DNA from: Chloroflexus islandicus
GTDB lineage: Bacteria > Chloroflexota > Chloroflexia > Chloroflexales > Chloroflexaceae
Length of the DNA: 64,000 bases
Assembly: GCF_001650695.1 (NCBI RefSeq)
Contig: NZ_LWQS01000125.1
Coordinates: 51,765 to 115,764, forward strand
Direction: 5' to 3'
Below are positions 26,651 to 37,100 of this stretch, one piece after another. Position numbers and translations under genes: made by a program. Each line of letters begins with the position of its first letter. The first letter of the stretch is position 1. The notes below the pieces were generated by a model. The model searched no databases, had not been told where the DNA came from, and saw only the letters and a list, made by a program, of their open reading frames with translations.

Positions 26651-27286
26651 TCATCCTCTCTGAGAGGTTGCGCCGCTCCACGCCACAAAGTTGGCGAGCA
26701 AGCGCAAGCCATAGTCACCGCTCTTTTCGGGGTGAAACTGCACCGCCGCCAGCCGGTCGCGGATGATCACACTCGGAAAGAGCAATCCATAATCGGTGCG
26801 CGCGGCAATGATCGCCGGATCAGCGACATCACAGTAGTACGAGTGAACGAAATAGACATCGGCCCGATCAGGAATGCCGGTAAAGAGCGGATGTTCGCGA
26901 AACGCCGGTGCAATCTGCACCTGATTCCAGCCGATTTGGGGGATTTTGCCGGCGCTGTCGGGTAGCCGCCGCACGGTTCCCGGCACAATATCGAGGCATG
27001 GATGGGGGCCGAATTCCTCGCTCTCGCTCAATAAGACCTGCATGCCGACGCAAATGCCGAGAAACGGTGTGCCTGCTGCCACCACTTCCGGCAAGACAGC
27101 GGCAATGCCGAGCTGGCGCAAACTGGCCATCGTATCGGCGGTGGCGCCGACGCCGGGCAAGACGACAGCCTGCGCCGAACGAATCACATCAGGATTGTCG
27201 GTAACGGTCAAATCGGCGCCAACTCGCCGCAATGCGCGCACCACATTGGGCAGATTGCCGGCGCCGTAGTTAATCACTGCAATCAT
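26651..27286 (-). CDS. hisH: Imidazole glycerol phosphate synthase, glutaminase subunit
   Basis: Class I glutamine amidotransferase that supplies ammonia to HisF. Begins [15 protein letters not shown]; nucleophile Cys in [13 protein letters not shown], and the His-Glu pair in [13 protein letters not shown] complete the triad. Length 211 is typical. The ATG overlaps the stop codon of the deacetylase gene upstream by 4 bp, so translation is coupled. HisF must be encoded elsewhere. Confidence 0.96.
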   Translation of the reverse strand: MIAVINYGAGNLPNVVRALRRVGADLTVTDNPDVIRSAQAVVLPGVGATADTMASLRQLGIAAVLPEVVAAGTPFLGICVGMQVLLSESEEFGPHPCLDIVPGTVRRLPDSAGKIPQIGWNQVQIAPAFREHPLFTGIPDRADVYFVHSYYCDVADPAIIAARTDYGLLFPSVIIRDRLAAVQFHPEKSGDYGLRLLANFVAWSGATSQRG

Positions 27287-28341
27287 GCTTCTCCCTGATA
27301 ACCGGTCTGCATCAAGAGCGGATGTTGATTCTGCAAGGCGGTAATGATATGGTCAATCGCTGGTTCGGGCGCTTGGACGCCACCCATCGGGTCTGGGCCG
27401 GGATCCATGCCGGCCATTAGGCGGAGTGTTGCCACCACGCCGGCGGCGAGGGCGGGCAAGCTGTAGCCACCCTCCAGCACGAAGCCGATCCGGCCATCAC
27501 ACAGCTCGGCGGCCCAATTGAGCAAATGCTGCACGATGCGGGCAAACCCGTTGACCGAAAGCGCCATCGGCCCGATCGGGTCGCTCCAGTGGGCATCGAA
27601 CCCCGCCGAGATCAGCATCATGTCGGGTTGAAAACGGCGCAACGCCGGCCCGATAATCTGGCGGAAGACGCGGTCATACCCTTGATCGCCAGTGCTGTAC
27701 GGTAACGGTACATTGAGCGTAGCGCCGCCGGCAGTGCGCGGGTCTCCCATCTCGTGCATAGCGCCGGTGCCGGGGTAGAGCGGCGAAGCATGGGTCGAAC
27801 AGAAGAGCACCCGCCCATCGCGGTAGAAGATGTCTTGGGTGCCGTTGCCGTGATGCACGTCAAAGTCGATGATCGCGATCCGTTTGAAGCCATAGCGGTC
27901 GAGTAGCACGCGGGCCGCGATTGCGATATTGTTGAAGAGACAGAACCCCATCGAGCGGGTATCGGTCGCGTGATGGCCGGGTGGGCGCACGAGCGCAAAC
28001 CCGTTGTGACAACGCCCTTCAGCGATCGCTTCGGCCAAGCAGATCGTCGCGCCTGCCGCCAGCAACCCTACCTCCCACGAATCGGCGGTGACATAGGTGT
28101 CGCTATCGATTTGGCCGCCGCCGTAACTGGCCAGTTGGCGCACCCGGTGCAGCATATGCGGGCTATGCACGGCCAGCAATTCGGCTTCGGTCGCCGGGCG
28201 GATGGGCAATGGTTTGAGGTAGCCAAGCAAACCCGCCGATTGGATGGCGCGCTGGATCGCGTGCAGCCGGCTGGCCTGTTCGACGTGGCCGTGCCATGTA
28301 TGCAGATCGAACCGCTGATCGGTCACAATGGCTGTGGTCAT
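27283..28341 (-). CDS. Histone deacetylase family (class II-like) deacetylase
   Basis: A 352-residue zinc-dependent deacetylase of the HDAC/AcuC/acetylpolyamine amidohydrolase superfamily. Conserved residues include the tandem His in [20 protein letters not shown], zinc ligands in [16 protein letters not shown] and the Asp of [13 protein letters not shown], and the tail [11 protein letters not shown]. Bacterial members remove acetyl groups from acetyl-CoA synthetase, polyamines or other small substrates; the substrate here is unknown. It is first in a unit with hisH (4-bp overlap) and hisA, an unusual pairing. Confidence 0.92.
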   Translation of the reverse strand: MTTAIVTDQRFDLHTWHGHVEQASRLHAIQRAIQSAGLLGYLKPLPIRPATEAELLAVHSPHMLHRVRQLASYGGGQIDSDTYVTADSWEVGLLAAGATICLAEAIAEGRCHNGFALVRPPGHHATDTRSMGFCLFNNIAIAARVLLDRYGFKRIAIIDFDVHHGNGTQDIFYRDGRVLFCSTHASPLYPGTGAMHEMGDPRTAGGATLNVPLPYSTGDQGYDRVFRQIIGPALRRFQPDMMLISAGFDAHWSDPIGPMALSVNGFARIVQHLLNWAAELCDGRIGFVLEGGYSLPALAAGVVATLRLMAGMDPGPDPMGGVQAPEPAIDHIITALQNQHPLLMQTGYQGEA

Positions 28342-28503
28342 ACAAGTGTGTCAGGTGTGTTGTGTTCGCTGCTGGCGGTGTCTGCGCAGCCATTAGGCAC
28401 GCATGCGGTGGTACGCCAGCGCCGTTGACATTGTTCACATTGTACCACGCAGCGACAAGCGACCGGTTGCGTTTGGCGAGGATGTTTCTGTAGCGCGGCG
28501 TGG

Positions 28504-28509
28504 TATAAT
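28504..28509 (+). promoter_or_regulatory. Candidate -10 box of polA
   Basis: A perfect TATAAT in the stretch upstream of the polA ATG at 28559, with no convincing -35 at 16-18 bp. Its presence inside the upstream extension of the polA frame argues that translation starts at 28559 and not at 28403. Confidence 0.4.
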
Positions 28510-28558
28510 CCAAACGCGCATGACGAGTGTTGCGCTTCGTTGGGAATGGAGCTTTGGT

Positions 28559-31372
28559 ATGGCGCGCCCGTTGTTGGTACTGGTTGACGGCCATGCGTTG
28601 GCGTATCGCGCGTTCTTTGCCTTGCGCGAGAGCGGTCTGCGCTCGTCGCGCGGCGAGCCGACCTATGCCGTGTTTGGCTTTGCCCAAATCTTGCTGACGG
28701 CGCTGGCCGATTACCGGCCTGAATACGCTGCCGTCGCCTTCGACGTCGGGCGTACCTTTCGCGATGATCTCTACGCCGATTACAAGGCCGGGCGCGCCGA
28801 GACGCCGGAAGAGTTCTACCCGCAGTTTGAGCGGATCACGCAGTTGGTGCGGGCGCTGTCGATCCCGATCTACACTGCCGAGGGGTATGAAGCCGATGAT
28901 GTGATCGGCACACTGGCCTGCCAAGCGACTGCGCAGGGGTTGGATGTGATCATCCTCACCGGCGACTCTGATGTGCTGCAATTGGTGAACGAGCATGTGC
29001 GCGTGGCGCTGGCCAACCCATACGGCGGCAAGACGAGCGTCACGCTGTACGATGTCGAGCAGGTGCGCAAGCGGTACGATGGCCTCGAACCGGCGCAACT
29101 GGCCGATCTGCGCGGTCTGAAGGGCGATGCCTCTGACAATATTCCCGGCGTGCGCGGGATCGGTGAGAAGGGCGCGATTGCCTTGCTCAAGCAGTTTGGC
29201 TCGCTCGATCATTTGCTGTCACATATTAGTGATGCCCCCAAACGCTATCAAAACTTACTGAACGAACAAGCTGATACAGCCCGTTTCTCGCGCCAGTTGG
29301 CGACGATTGTGACCGATGCGCCGGTGCAGCTCGATCTAGCGGCGGCCCGGCTCGGTGTGTACGATCGGGCCGCGGTGATGGCTCTTTTGCAAGAGTTAGA
29401 GTTCGGTGTCAGCTCGAATTTGATCAAGAAATTGCCGCCGGTGGTGCAAGCGCCAGCGTTGGCCGAGTTGCCCGCCGATCTGCCGGCGGCGCCGCCGGCT
29501 GCCGGTGGCCCCACCCAGCTCTCGCTGTTTGGCGGCGAAGCGCCGGCAACCAATCCGTCTGCGACGGCGACGCGGATTGTGCGCGACTCAGCGGCATTGG
29601 CTGATCTGGTGGCGCGCCTGCGCGCCGCGCCGGCGTTTGCTTTCGATACCGAATGCACCAGCTTGCAAGCGGTGGGGAGTGATTTGGTCGGCATTTCCAT
29701 CGCGACCACGCCCGACGACGCCTGTTATCTGCCGGTGGGGCACGAGGTTGGCGAGCAGGTGCCGCTGGCCGAGGTGGTGGCGGCGCTTGGCCCGCTGTTT
29801 GCCGACCCGCACAAGCCCAAATTCGCCCACAACGCCAAGTTCGATGCCGAAGTGCTGGCCGGCGCCGGTATCCATGTGGCCGGGTTGGCGTTCGATACTA
29901 TGATCGCGGCGGCGATGTTGGGCAAACGGCAGGGGCTGAAGGATTTAGCCTTTTACGAGTTGAAATTGCCCGAACCGCCAACGACGATCGAAGACCTGAT
30001 CGGGCGGGGCAGCAAGCAGATCAGCTTTGCCGCAGTGCCAATCGAGCAAGCCGCCCCCTACGCTGCCGCCGATGCGCTGCACACCCTGCTCCTCACCGAG
30101 ACGTTGCGTTCCCAATTGGCCGCCGATGCCGCGCTGCGCGATCTGTACTATCGGGTCGAGCTGCCGTTGATCGACGTGCTGACCGATATGGAGCTGGCCG
30201 GGATCTTGCTCGACCACGAGTATCTGCGCGAGTTGGGCAAACGCTTCGCCCACCGCATCAACGAGCTGGCCGAACGCATCTATGCGCAGGCTGGCGGCCC
30301 GTTTAATATCAATTCCGGCCCGCAACTGAACGAGGTCTTGTTTGAGCGGATGGGCATCGATCCACGCGCCCACGGCCTCAGCAAGCTCAAGAGTGGCGGC
30401 TATTCGATTACAGCGGAAGTGTTGGAAGAGCTGAGCCAGCTCTACCCGATCGCCGCCGATATTCTGACCTATCGCCAGCTCACCAAACTCAAGAGCACTT
30501 ATATCGATGCCCTGCCGGAACTGGTCAATCCGCGCACCGGACGCATCCACACCTCGTATAACCAGATCGGCGCGGCGACGGGTCGCTTGTCGTCGAACAA
30601 TCCCAACCTGCAAAACATTCCGGTGCGGACTGAAGAGGGTCGCGAAATCCGGCGCGCGTTTGTCGCCGCCCCCGGCCATCGCTTCGTCGCCGCCGACTAC
30701 TCGCAGATCGAGTTGCGGGTGCTAGCCCACATCAGCGGCGACGAAAACCTGATCGCCGCCTTCCAGCAGGGCCTCGATATTCACGCCGCCACGGCCAGCC
30801 GCCTGTTTGGCGTAGCGCCTGATCAGGTCGACAAAAACCAGCGCCGGGTGGCCAAGACGGTGGTGTTTGGCGTAATTTACGGCATTAGCGCCTTTGGCCT
30901 TGCCCAACGCCTCGGCATCGAGCGCGACCTTGCCCGCCAACTGATCGATAACCTGTTTGCCCAATTCCCCGGCATTCGCCGGTATATCGATCAAACGCGC
31001 GAATTTGGCCGCCAACACGGCTACGTGCAGACCTTGTTTGGCCGCCGGCGGGTGATGGAAGACCTGCGCGCTAGCGGTGCGCGGCGTGCGGCTGCCGAGC
31101 GTGAGGCGATCAACGCGCCAATCCAAGGCACTGCCGCCGACATCATGAAGATCGCGATGGTCAATGTCCATCGCGCCTTGCGCGAACGCGGCCTGCGCAC
31201 TCGTTTGCTCTTACAGGTGCATGACGAGCTAATCGCCGAAGCACCGGAAGAAGAAGTGCCAGCGGCGGCCCAGCTCTTGCGCGAAGTGATGAGCAGCGCC
31301 TACCAACTGGTGGTGCCGCTCGGCGTCAATCTCGAAACTGGGCCGAATTGGGAAGAGATGGCGGCGGTGTGA
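28559..31372 (+). CDS. polA: DNA polymerase I
   Basis: A 937-residue family A polymerase for Okazaki fragment processing and repair. Residues 1-290 are the 5' nuclease (LVDGHALAYRAFFAL, GYEADDVIGTLA, LTGDSDVLQLV, GDASDNIPGVRGIGEKGA). Residues 350-540 are the 3'-5' exonuclease with apparently intact acidic residues (Asp363 and Glu365 in FDTECTSLQ; KFAHNAKFDAEVL). The polymerase domain ends with motif A VAADYSQIELRVLAH, the O-helix RRVAKTVVFGVIYGISAFGL and motif C LLQVHDELIAEAP. The frame is open to 28403, but MARPLLVLVDG at 28559 is the family start. Confidence 0.97.
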   Translation: MARPLLVLVDGHALAYRAFFALRESGLRSSRGEPTYAVFGFAQILLTALADYRPEYAAVAFDVGRTFRDDLYADYKAGRAETPEEFYPQFERITQLVRALSIPIYTAEGYEADDVIGTLACQATAQGLDVIILTGDSDVLQLVNEHVRVALANPYGGKTSVTLYDVEQVRKRYDGLEPAQLADLRGLKGDASDNIPGVRGIGEKGAIALLKQFGSLDHLLSHISDAPKRYQNLLNEQADTARFSRQLATIVTDAPVQLDLAAARLGVYDRAAVMALLQELEFGVSSNLIKKLPPVVQAPALAELPADLPAAPPAAGGPTQLSLFGGEAPATNPSATATRIVRDSAALADLVARLRAAPAFAFDTECTSLQAVGSDLVGISIATTPDDACYLPVGHEVGEQVPLAEVVAALGPLFADPHKPKFAHNAKFDAEVLAGAGIHVAGLAFDTMIAAAMLGKRQGLKDLAFYELKLPEPPTTIEDLIGRGSKQISFAAVPIEQAAPYAAADALHTLLLTETLRSQLAADAALRDLYYRVELPLIDVLTDMELAGILLDHEYLRELGKRFAHRINELAERIYAQAGGPFNINSGPQLNEVLFERMGIDPRAHGLSKLKSGGYSITAEVLEELSQLYPIAADILTYRQLTKLKSTYIDALPELVNPRTGRIHTSYNQIGAATGRLSSNNPNLQNIPVRTEEGREIRRAFVAAPGHRFVAADYSQIELRVLAHISGDENLIAAFQQGLDIHAATASRLFGVAPDQVDKNQRRVAKTVVFGVIYGISAFGLAQRLGIERDLARQLIDNLFAQFPGIRRYIDQTREFGRQHGYVQTLFGRRRVMEDLRASGARRAAAEREAINAPIQGTAADIMKIAMVNVHRALRERGLRTRLLLQVHDELIAEAPEEEVPAAAQLLREVMSSAYQLVVPLGVNLETGPNWEEMAAV

Positions 31373-31459
31373 GGAAAGACGTTGCATTGTCTCCTCAGGT
31401 ATACGCCGTTGCTGAAATAAACGGTTTGGTTCTGCCGCCGGTTGAGGCGGGGAGGGAAT

Positions 31460-32479
31460 ATGTCTGATGTGCAACCAACCTTCTCGGTGGTCGCGCCGGT
31501 CTACAATGAAGAGCAGTTGATCGCCGAGTTTTGCCGGCGGGTGATTGCCGCGCTCGAACCGCTGGGGGAACCGTTTGAGCTGGTGTTAGTCAATGACGGC
31601 TGCCGGGATCGGTCGCCGGAAATTATGCGCGAGCTGCACGAGCGTGATCCACGGATCAAGGTGATCAACTTCTCGCGCAATTTCGGCCATCAGATTGCGA
31701 TTACCGCCGGCACTGACTACGCTGCCGGCAAAGCGGTGATTGTGATCGATTCGGATTTGCAGGATCCGCCGGAGGTCATCCCTGAACTGATTGCGCGCTG
31801 GCGCGAAGGCTATCAGGTGGTGTATGGCGTGCGCGAAGAGCGTGAAGGCGAGACGTGGTTTAAGAAGACGACGGCGGCCCTCTTTTATCGCCTGATCGTG
31901 CGGATCACCAACGTCAAGATTCCGGTTGATACCGGCGATTTCCGGTTGATGGATCGTAAAGTCGTCGATGCCCTGAAGCGTATGCGCGAACATCACCGCT
32001 TTATGCGCGGCTTGTCGGCGTGGGTTGGCTTCCGCCAGACTGGGGTGCCGTATCGCCGCCATGCCCGCGCTGCCGGCGCCACTAAATATCCGCTGCGCAA
32101 GATGTTGCGTTTTGCCCTTGATGGCATTACCAGCTTTTCGTATTTACCGCTGCAACTGGCGACCTATCTCGGTTTTATCGTCGCCGCGATCAGCATGATT
32201 TTCCTCCTTGTGGTCTTTGTGATGCGGCTCGCCAATCCTGCCGCCGCCGAACCTGCGTTTTACGGGCAGGCCAGCACTTTGGCGAGTGTGCTCTTCCTTG
32301 GCGCAGTGCAACTGATTTCGCTCGGCATTATCGGCGAATATGTCGGTCGCATCTACGATGAAGTGAAAGGCCGGCCACTCTATATTGTCGCCGAAACGTT
32401 GGGCATTGCCGAGCCGGATGCAACTTCTGCCGCCGCTGTGCGTATTTCCCAACATGAACAGACGTCACTGCGAACGTGA
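31460..32479 (+). CDS. GT2 family glycosyltransferase with two C-terminal membrane helices
   Basis: A 339-residue polyprenyl-phosphate glycosyltransferase of the DPM1/GtrB/ArnC type. The nucleotide-sugar fold starts [13 protein letters not shown] and [16 protein letters not shown], with catalytic [14 protein letters not shown]. Two transmembrane segments follow at about 230-255 and 275-300. Such enzymes load a sugar on undecaprenyl phosphate at the inner membrane face for later transfer outside. GGAGGG precedes the ATG at 31460. The next gene, an SPFH protein, begins 54 bp later and may be cotranscribed. Confidence 0.9.
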   Translation: MSDVQPTFSVVAPVYNEEQLIAEFCRRVIAALEPLGEPFELVLVNDGCRDRSPEIMRELHERDPRIKVINFSRNFGHQIAITAGTDYAAGKAVIVIDSDLQDPPEVIPELIARWREGYQVVYGVREEREGETWFKKTTAALFYRLIVRITNVKIPVDTGDFRLMDRKVVDALKRMREHHRFMRGLSAWVGFRQTGVPYRRHARAAGATKYPLRKMLRFALDGITSFSYLPLQLATYLGFIVAAISMIFLLVVFVMRLANPAAAEPAFYGQASTLASVLFLGAVQLISLGIIGEYVGRIYDEVKGRPLYIVAETLGIAEPDATSAAAVRISQHEQTSLRT

Positions 32480-32533
32480 ACAAAGGGGGTTGTGATGTCG
32501 CAGCGAGCGCCGCGCACCGGTGGAGGAGGAAGT

Positions 32534-33490
32534 ATGAATTCACGGTTGTCGTTTGTTGGCGGATTTATCGTATTGCTAATCATTGCCGGCATTGGCCTGA
32601 GCACGATGAAGTATGTGCAGGTCGATGAAGGGCAAGCCGCGATCGAGCTGGTGCAAGGCCGGATCGTGGCTGTGCATGGGCCGGGGCCGATCTTCCGCCC
32701 CTTCGCGCCGTTCACCGAGATCGAGCTGGTCAATGTGCGCCGCCAAGCGCGCCAAATTTCGCAGAATGTCGCCAGTAGCGATAAGCAACTGTACGATATC
32801 GATATTCAAGTTGATTTTCGCCGCTTGCCGACCGAGCAGGCGTTGCGCGCGGCGTATGCCGAGATCGGGGTGAGTGACACGCTGCTCGGTGATTTTCTCG
32901 ATGGCTTCATCAACGATGCGCTCAAGAGCGCCAGCACCCAATTCACCCTCGATGAAGCGCTCTCGGATCGCGGATCGTTTGCCGAGCGCATCCGCCGCTT
33001 TCTCACCACCCCTCCCGGCGATGGCCAGCGCGCGCCGGTCGATCAGCTCTATATCACGATCGAGGCGGTGAAGGTGCTCGATATCAAGGTCGGCGACACC
33101 TACGCTCAATTGTTGGCCGAGAAGGCCAATCTGGAAGTGCAGATTGAGACCGAGCAGAAGCGCCGGCAGCAAATTGAGGCCCAACAGGCCAATAATCTCT
33201 TCCAAGCCGAGCAAGAGGCGCTAGTTGCGCTGACCCGCGAAAAGGGCATCACTGCCGCTGCGCTAGAGGCCGCCAACCGCGAAGCGCAGGTGCGCGCTAT
33301 CGAAGGCCGTTACTGGCGCGAAAACCCCGAACTGTTCGAGCTGCGCAAGCGCGAATTGCTGGTGCAGATGATGTCGAAGGGGAATGTGTGGTTCGTTGAC
33401 CCGAACACCAATCTGACCCTGCTGCTCAACAATCAAGCGGGGGATGGGCAGGCGCTAGTGATTCCGCAGCCGGCGCCGTCCAATCCTTAA
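32534..33490 (+). CDS. SPFH/band 7 (prohibitin-like) membrane protein
   Basis: A 318-residue protein with one N-terminal transmembrane anchor (residues 6-27), then an SPFH domain (GQAAIELVQGRIVAVHGPGPIF in blocks; DIDIQVDFRRLP) and a helical, Gln/Glu-rich coiled coil (EKANLEVQIETEQKRRQQIE). SPFH proteins form membrane-bound rings or microdomain scaffolds, often with proteases. The ATG at 32534 is served by GGAGGAGGA. A second, different SPFH protein lies at 49388-50326. A hairpin at 33505-33538 ends the unit. Confidence 0.88.
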   Translation: MNSRLSFVGGFIVLLIIAGIGLSTMKYVQVDEGQAAIELVQGRIVAVHGPGPIFRPFAPFTEIELVNVRRQARQISQNVASSDKQLYDIDIQVDFRRLPTEQALRAAYAEIGVSDTLLGDFLDGFINDALKSASTQFTLDEALSDRGSFAERIRRFLTTPPGDGQRAPVDQLYITIEAVKVLDIKVGDTYAQLLAEKANLEVQIETEQKRRQQIEAQQANNLFQAEQEALVALTREKGITAAALEAANREAQVRAIEGRYWRENPELFELRKRELLVQMMSKGNVWFVDPNTNLTLLLNNQAGDGQALVIPQPAPSNP

Positions 33491-33504
33491 GCCATATTGG
33501 TAGT

Positions 33505-33538
33505 GACGCCAAGACGTGACGGGTTGCGTCTTGGCGTC
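33505..33538. terminator. Bidirectional intrinsic terminator between convergent genes
   Basis: Perfect 12-bp stem GACGCCAAGACG (33505-33516) and CGTCTTGGCGTC (33527-33538) with a 10-nt loop, between the convergent SPFH and DUF3592 genes. The T-tract is short on both sides. Confidence 0.7.
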
Positions 33539-34051
33539 TTACCCTTGCTGCCGGCGCCGCCACAAGATCGCGCCGATCAGACCGAGCAATCCGCCGAGTT
33601 TCAAGAGTTTCAATCCCAGATCGAGCGCCATCAAGCTGCCAAGCCCGATCATCACGCCGCCGGCGCCAAGAAAGATATAGACTGGCAGCCAGTGTTCCCA
33701 CGTATTGACGAGGGCTGATTGCGGCGTTTGCGGATCGTACAACACTTCCACTCGGTCGCCGGTTTGAAACGCCGGCGGGTTGCCGCCGAGTGTGCTCTCG
33801 AACCGGATCAATTCGCCGGTGGCGGTGCGGTACTCGACTACCGGGTAGGAGAAGGTTCGGTTCCCGCTGTTGGTGTTGACCGTGCGTGATACGACTTCAA
33901 CAACGACGCCTTGCGCCGGGATCATCGCCGCCATCTGGCGCTCAAGATCGGCGCGGATGTTCCAGCCAAAGCTGAGGAAAAACATACCGGCAATAAACAT
34001 CATCGGCAGGCCGATGATGATGCCGAGCGGACTGCGGACTCGTGCATTCAT
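33539..34051 (-). CDS. DUF3592 domain membrane protein
   Basis: A 170-residue protein with a transmembrane helix at each end (about 10-28 and 122-160, the latter possibly two) and a beta-rich central domain of about 80 residues on one side of the membrane. The signature VEYRTATGELIRFEST, GDRVEVLYDPQTPQSA is that of DUF3592, found in many bacteria with no proven role. It is convergent with the SPFH gene. Confidence 0.8.
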   Translation of the reverse strand: MNARVRSPLGIIIGLPMMFIAGMFFLSFGWNIRADLERQMAAMIPAQGVVVEVVSRTVNTNSGNRTFSYPVVEYRTATGELIRFESTLGGNPPAFQTGDRVEVLYDPQTPQSALVNTWEHWLPVYIFLGAGGVMIGLGSLMALDLGLKLLKLGGLLGLIGAILWRRRQQG

Positions 34052-34139
34052 TGCGATAGCTCCTATCTAGTTGGGCTGATGGACGTTGATTGCTCATAGC
34101 GGCAAAGCGTCCACACGGCGTCTACATCACGGGCGCCAT

Positions 34140-37100
34140 TCAGGCCAAGGCAGGTGGGTCAGGCCATATATCGGCTGTGTGGGCATTGAGGATCGCTTGA
34201 TTGAAGGTGAAGGCGGTTAAAAATCGGTCGTGGAGTGCTGGCGGCAGTTGATGTTGCTCGCGTTGCAAATCATTCATGGCCATCTGCAGAGCGGACTGCG
34301 CTTCATCGTAGCGGCCTAAGGCGCGCAAGACTTGGGCGCGGGCAAACCAGATTTGTTGAGGGTGTTCCACGGCAGGAGCTTGCTCTAGATCACGCACGGC
34401 TTGAGCGCTGTGCATGTCGGCAGCGGCATTATCGCCAAGCCGTAGGCACGCAATGGCGAGAAAGGCGCGATCAATGCTCATATCAAGCAGACCTTGCATA
34501 GCGCGTAGCGTCAATCCCTGCTCCATCGTCATGCGGGCTTCTTCCAATCGTCCTTGTTGCAACAGTGCAGCGCCGAGGTTCGCCAAGGCGGCCGCTTGCT
34601 GCACCGGTAATTGCAGGGCCTGCGCACGCGCCAGCGAGTCGCGCAGCCAGTGTTCAGCATTTGCACCATGGCCCTGCCACACCAACGCTGCGCCGATGTT
34701 GCTCGCTGCCACGCACATACCTCGTGCATCGTTAATCGCCTGAAATAAGGTATGCGCTTCGGTTGCCAGCCTGATACCGCTAGCAAAATCGCCAAAGCGC
34801 AATGCGATCGTGGCCGCATTCACCCGACTGGCCGCCATCCCCTGTCGTAACCGAAGGGCGGCATAGCCAGCATAGGCGCGTTCGTATGCTGCCAGCGCTT
34901 CGGCGAACTGACCGAGGCGGGCCTGCGCCCGCGCAATGAGGACGCTTGCTGCTGCCGCTCGATCCGGTATCCCACGCCGATCGAATAGCTGGTACGCCTC
35001 TTGGCCATACGTTAGCGCAGTCACGAAATCATTGCGCACCGTGGCCAAATTTCCACGCAAGAGCATGATTTCCGGCAACAGCGGCGACTGCGGATCAACA
35101 AACTGGATGGCGCGTTGCAGGGCTTCTTCGGCGGCAGCAAAGCGTTCACGCGCTTGTTCATAATCAGCGCGCGCCAACCAATACCGCACGAGTAAGTCAG
35201 GCTGCGATTGCTGCTGGGCCGCCTGTTGCGCCTGTTGTAATGCTTCCTCCGCGGCTGACCAATCTTGGTGGTGCCACAGGGCACGGGCAAGCAAGGTAAG
35301 GGTGGCAACGTCGTAATGGAGGGTGTAAGCGGTTGCGCGCCGCAGCGCATCAATCGCCTCCGGCCAGTGGTTACGCGCCAGCGCATACCGGCCACGCCGC
35401 GCGTAGAAAACACCGTGCCACTCGGGATGATCTGGCGAACGCTCGCAGAACTGATCAAGGGCGGCGAGAGCGGACGCTTGTTCATCACGGCGGCCCTGTT
35501 CATGCAAGATATCTTCTTGTTCGCAGAGCAGTTGGAAGAGGAGATGGAGATCGGTGGCCAACCCTAACCCGCGCTGTACTGCAGCAAGGGCGCTCTCGTG
35601 CGCGTACCGTGATCGAGCTTGGCGAGCGACTTGAAGCCACAATTCAGCTGCTTCGTTGATCTGTTCGGCCTGTTCGAGATGGTTGGCAATGAGTGGGAGT
35701 TCGGCGTTCATCTGGCGCAGTACGCTGGCTGCTTGCCGGTGCAAGCTTTGGCGCCGGGCAGGGGTGAGCGAGGCGAGAGTTACGGCCCGTATTTCGGGAT
35801 GGGCAATGGTGTACTGGGCCGCGTTTTGCGATAACCAGTTGCGCAGGCAGAGCCGTGCGCAGGCTTGTTCCACCTCAGCCGGATTGCGCCCGCTCATCTG
35901 TTGTATGACATCAATACTGCTGCTTGCTAATACGGCGATGGTTTCCATGATCCGCCGCTCAGCGGCATCGAGAGCGCATAGTTGCTGTTGAATTGCTTCG
36001 GCCAATGAAGTTGGCAATGCAGCGCCGGCAGCAGCGCCGGCGGCAGCGTGAATCATTTCAGTTACTGCCAATGGCGCCCCGCCTGTGGCTTGCCATATCG
36101 TGTGCGCCTGCTCTGGCGCAAGACCGGCAGCTTGGCCATACTGCAATACGGTTGCTTGGTCGAAGTGCGGCAAGCGCCAGTAGCATACCATAGCCTGTTG
36201 TTGGAGTTCGGCCAAGACTGAAGCAAGCGGTTCACGGTCAGCCGTGCGGCAGGTGATGAATAACACCGTTTGCGTGCCACGACAGACGCTTCCCAGCCAA
36301 CGGATCGCCTCGATCGATAAGTGATCGGCCTCATCGAGGTCTTCAAAAATAACTACCGTTGGCTGGCCGCCGGCCAATGCTAATAAGGCGCGAGGCAATG
36401 CTTGCAACAGCCGCGCGAGACCCGCGTGCCGGGCAGCCGGCATCTCGTCGTTTTGGTTGCGTACTGGCAGTAACTGGGGAAAGAGCGCACGCAGCTCCGG
36501 TAGCACTCGCGTCGCTTCACTCATCCATAGATCGAGTTGGGTAGCGATGCCGCTTGGCGAATGCGCTTCATTGAGCCGTTGCAACATAGCGGTGTGCAAC
36601 ACGGCCCGCATCAACCCAAATGGCGTATGAGACGAGACAGTCCGTGCGCTGACCATCCAAACCTGCCGCGCAAATGGCAAGCGGGTTGGTACGGTGCGTG
36701 CCAGCCACGACTTACCGGCGCCGGCTGGCCCCTCCACCCAGATCACGGGGGCAGCGCTGCCGAATGCTGCTTGCACTGCCGTTGTCATCTCGTCGATAGG
36801 GGCAGGCGGTATGGGAAGCGATGCAATGGTGCGGGCACTGTGAGCAGGTTTGCCGGGTGCAAGCACTGGTTGGGGAAAGGCCAGTGCTCGCGCCGATTCA
36901 ATCTGCTCAGCTACTATTGCTTGGTACAGCTCAACGGTGGCGCTGTCAGGCCGGACGGCCAGTTCACGTTCGAGGAGATCAAGGCAGAGCGCAAATTGGC
37001 GGATGGCGCTGCTTCGTTGGCCCAACTTGGCGTATAGCCACATTATTTTGCGATGCACCTCTTCCGATAACGCATCAATGACCAGCGCTTGTTCTGCAAC

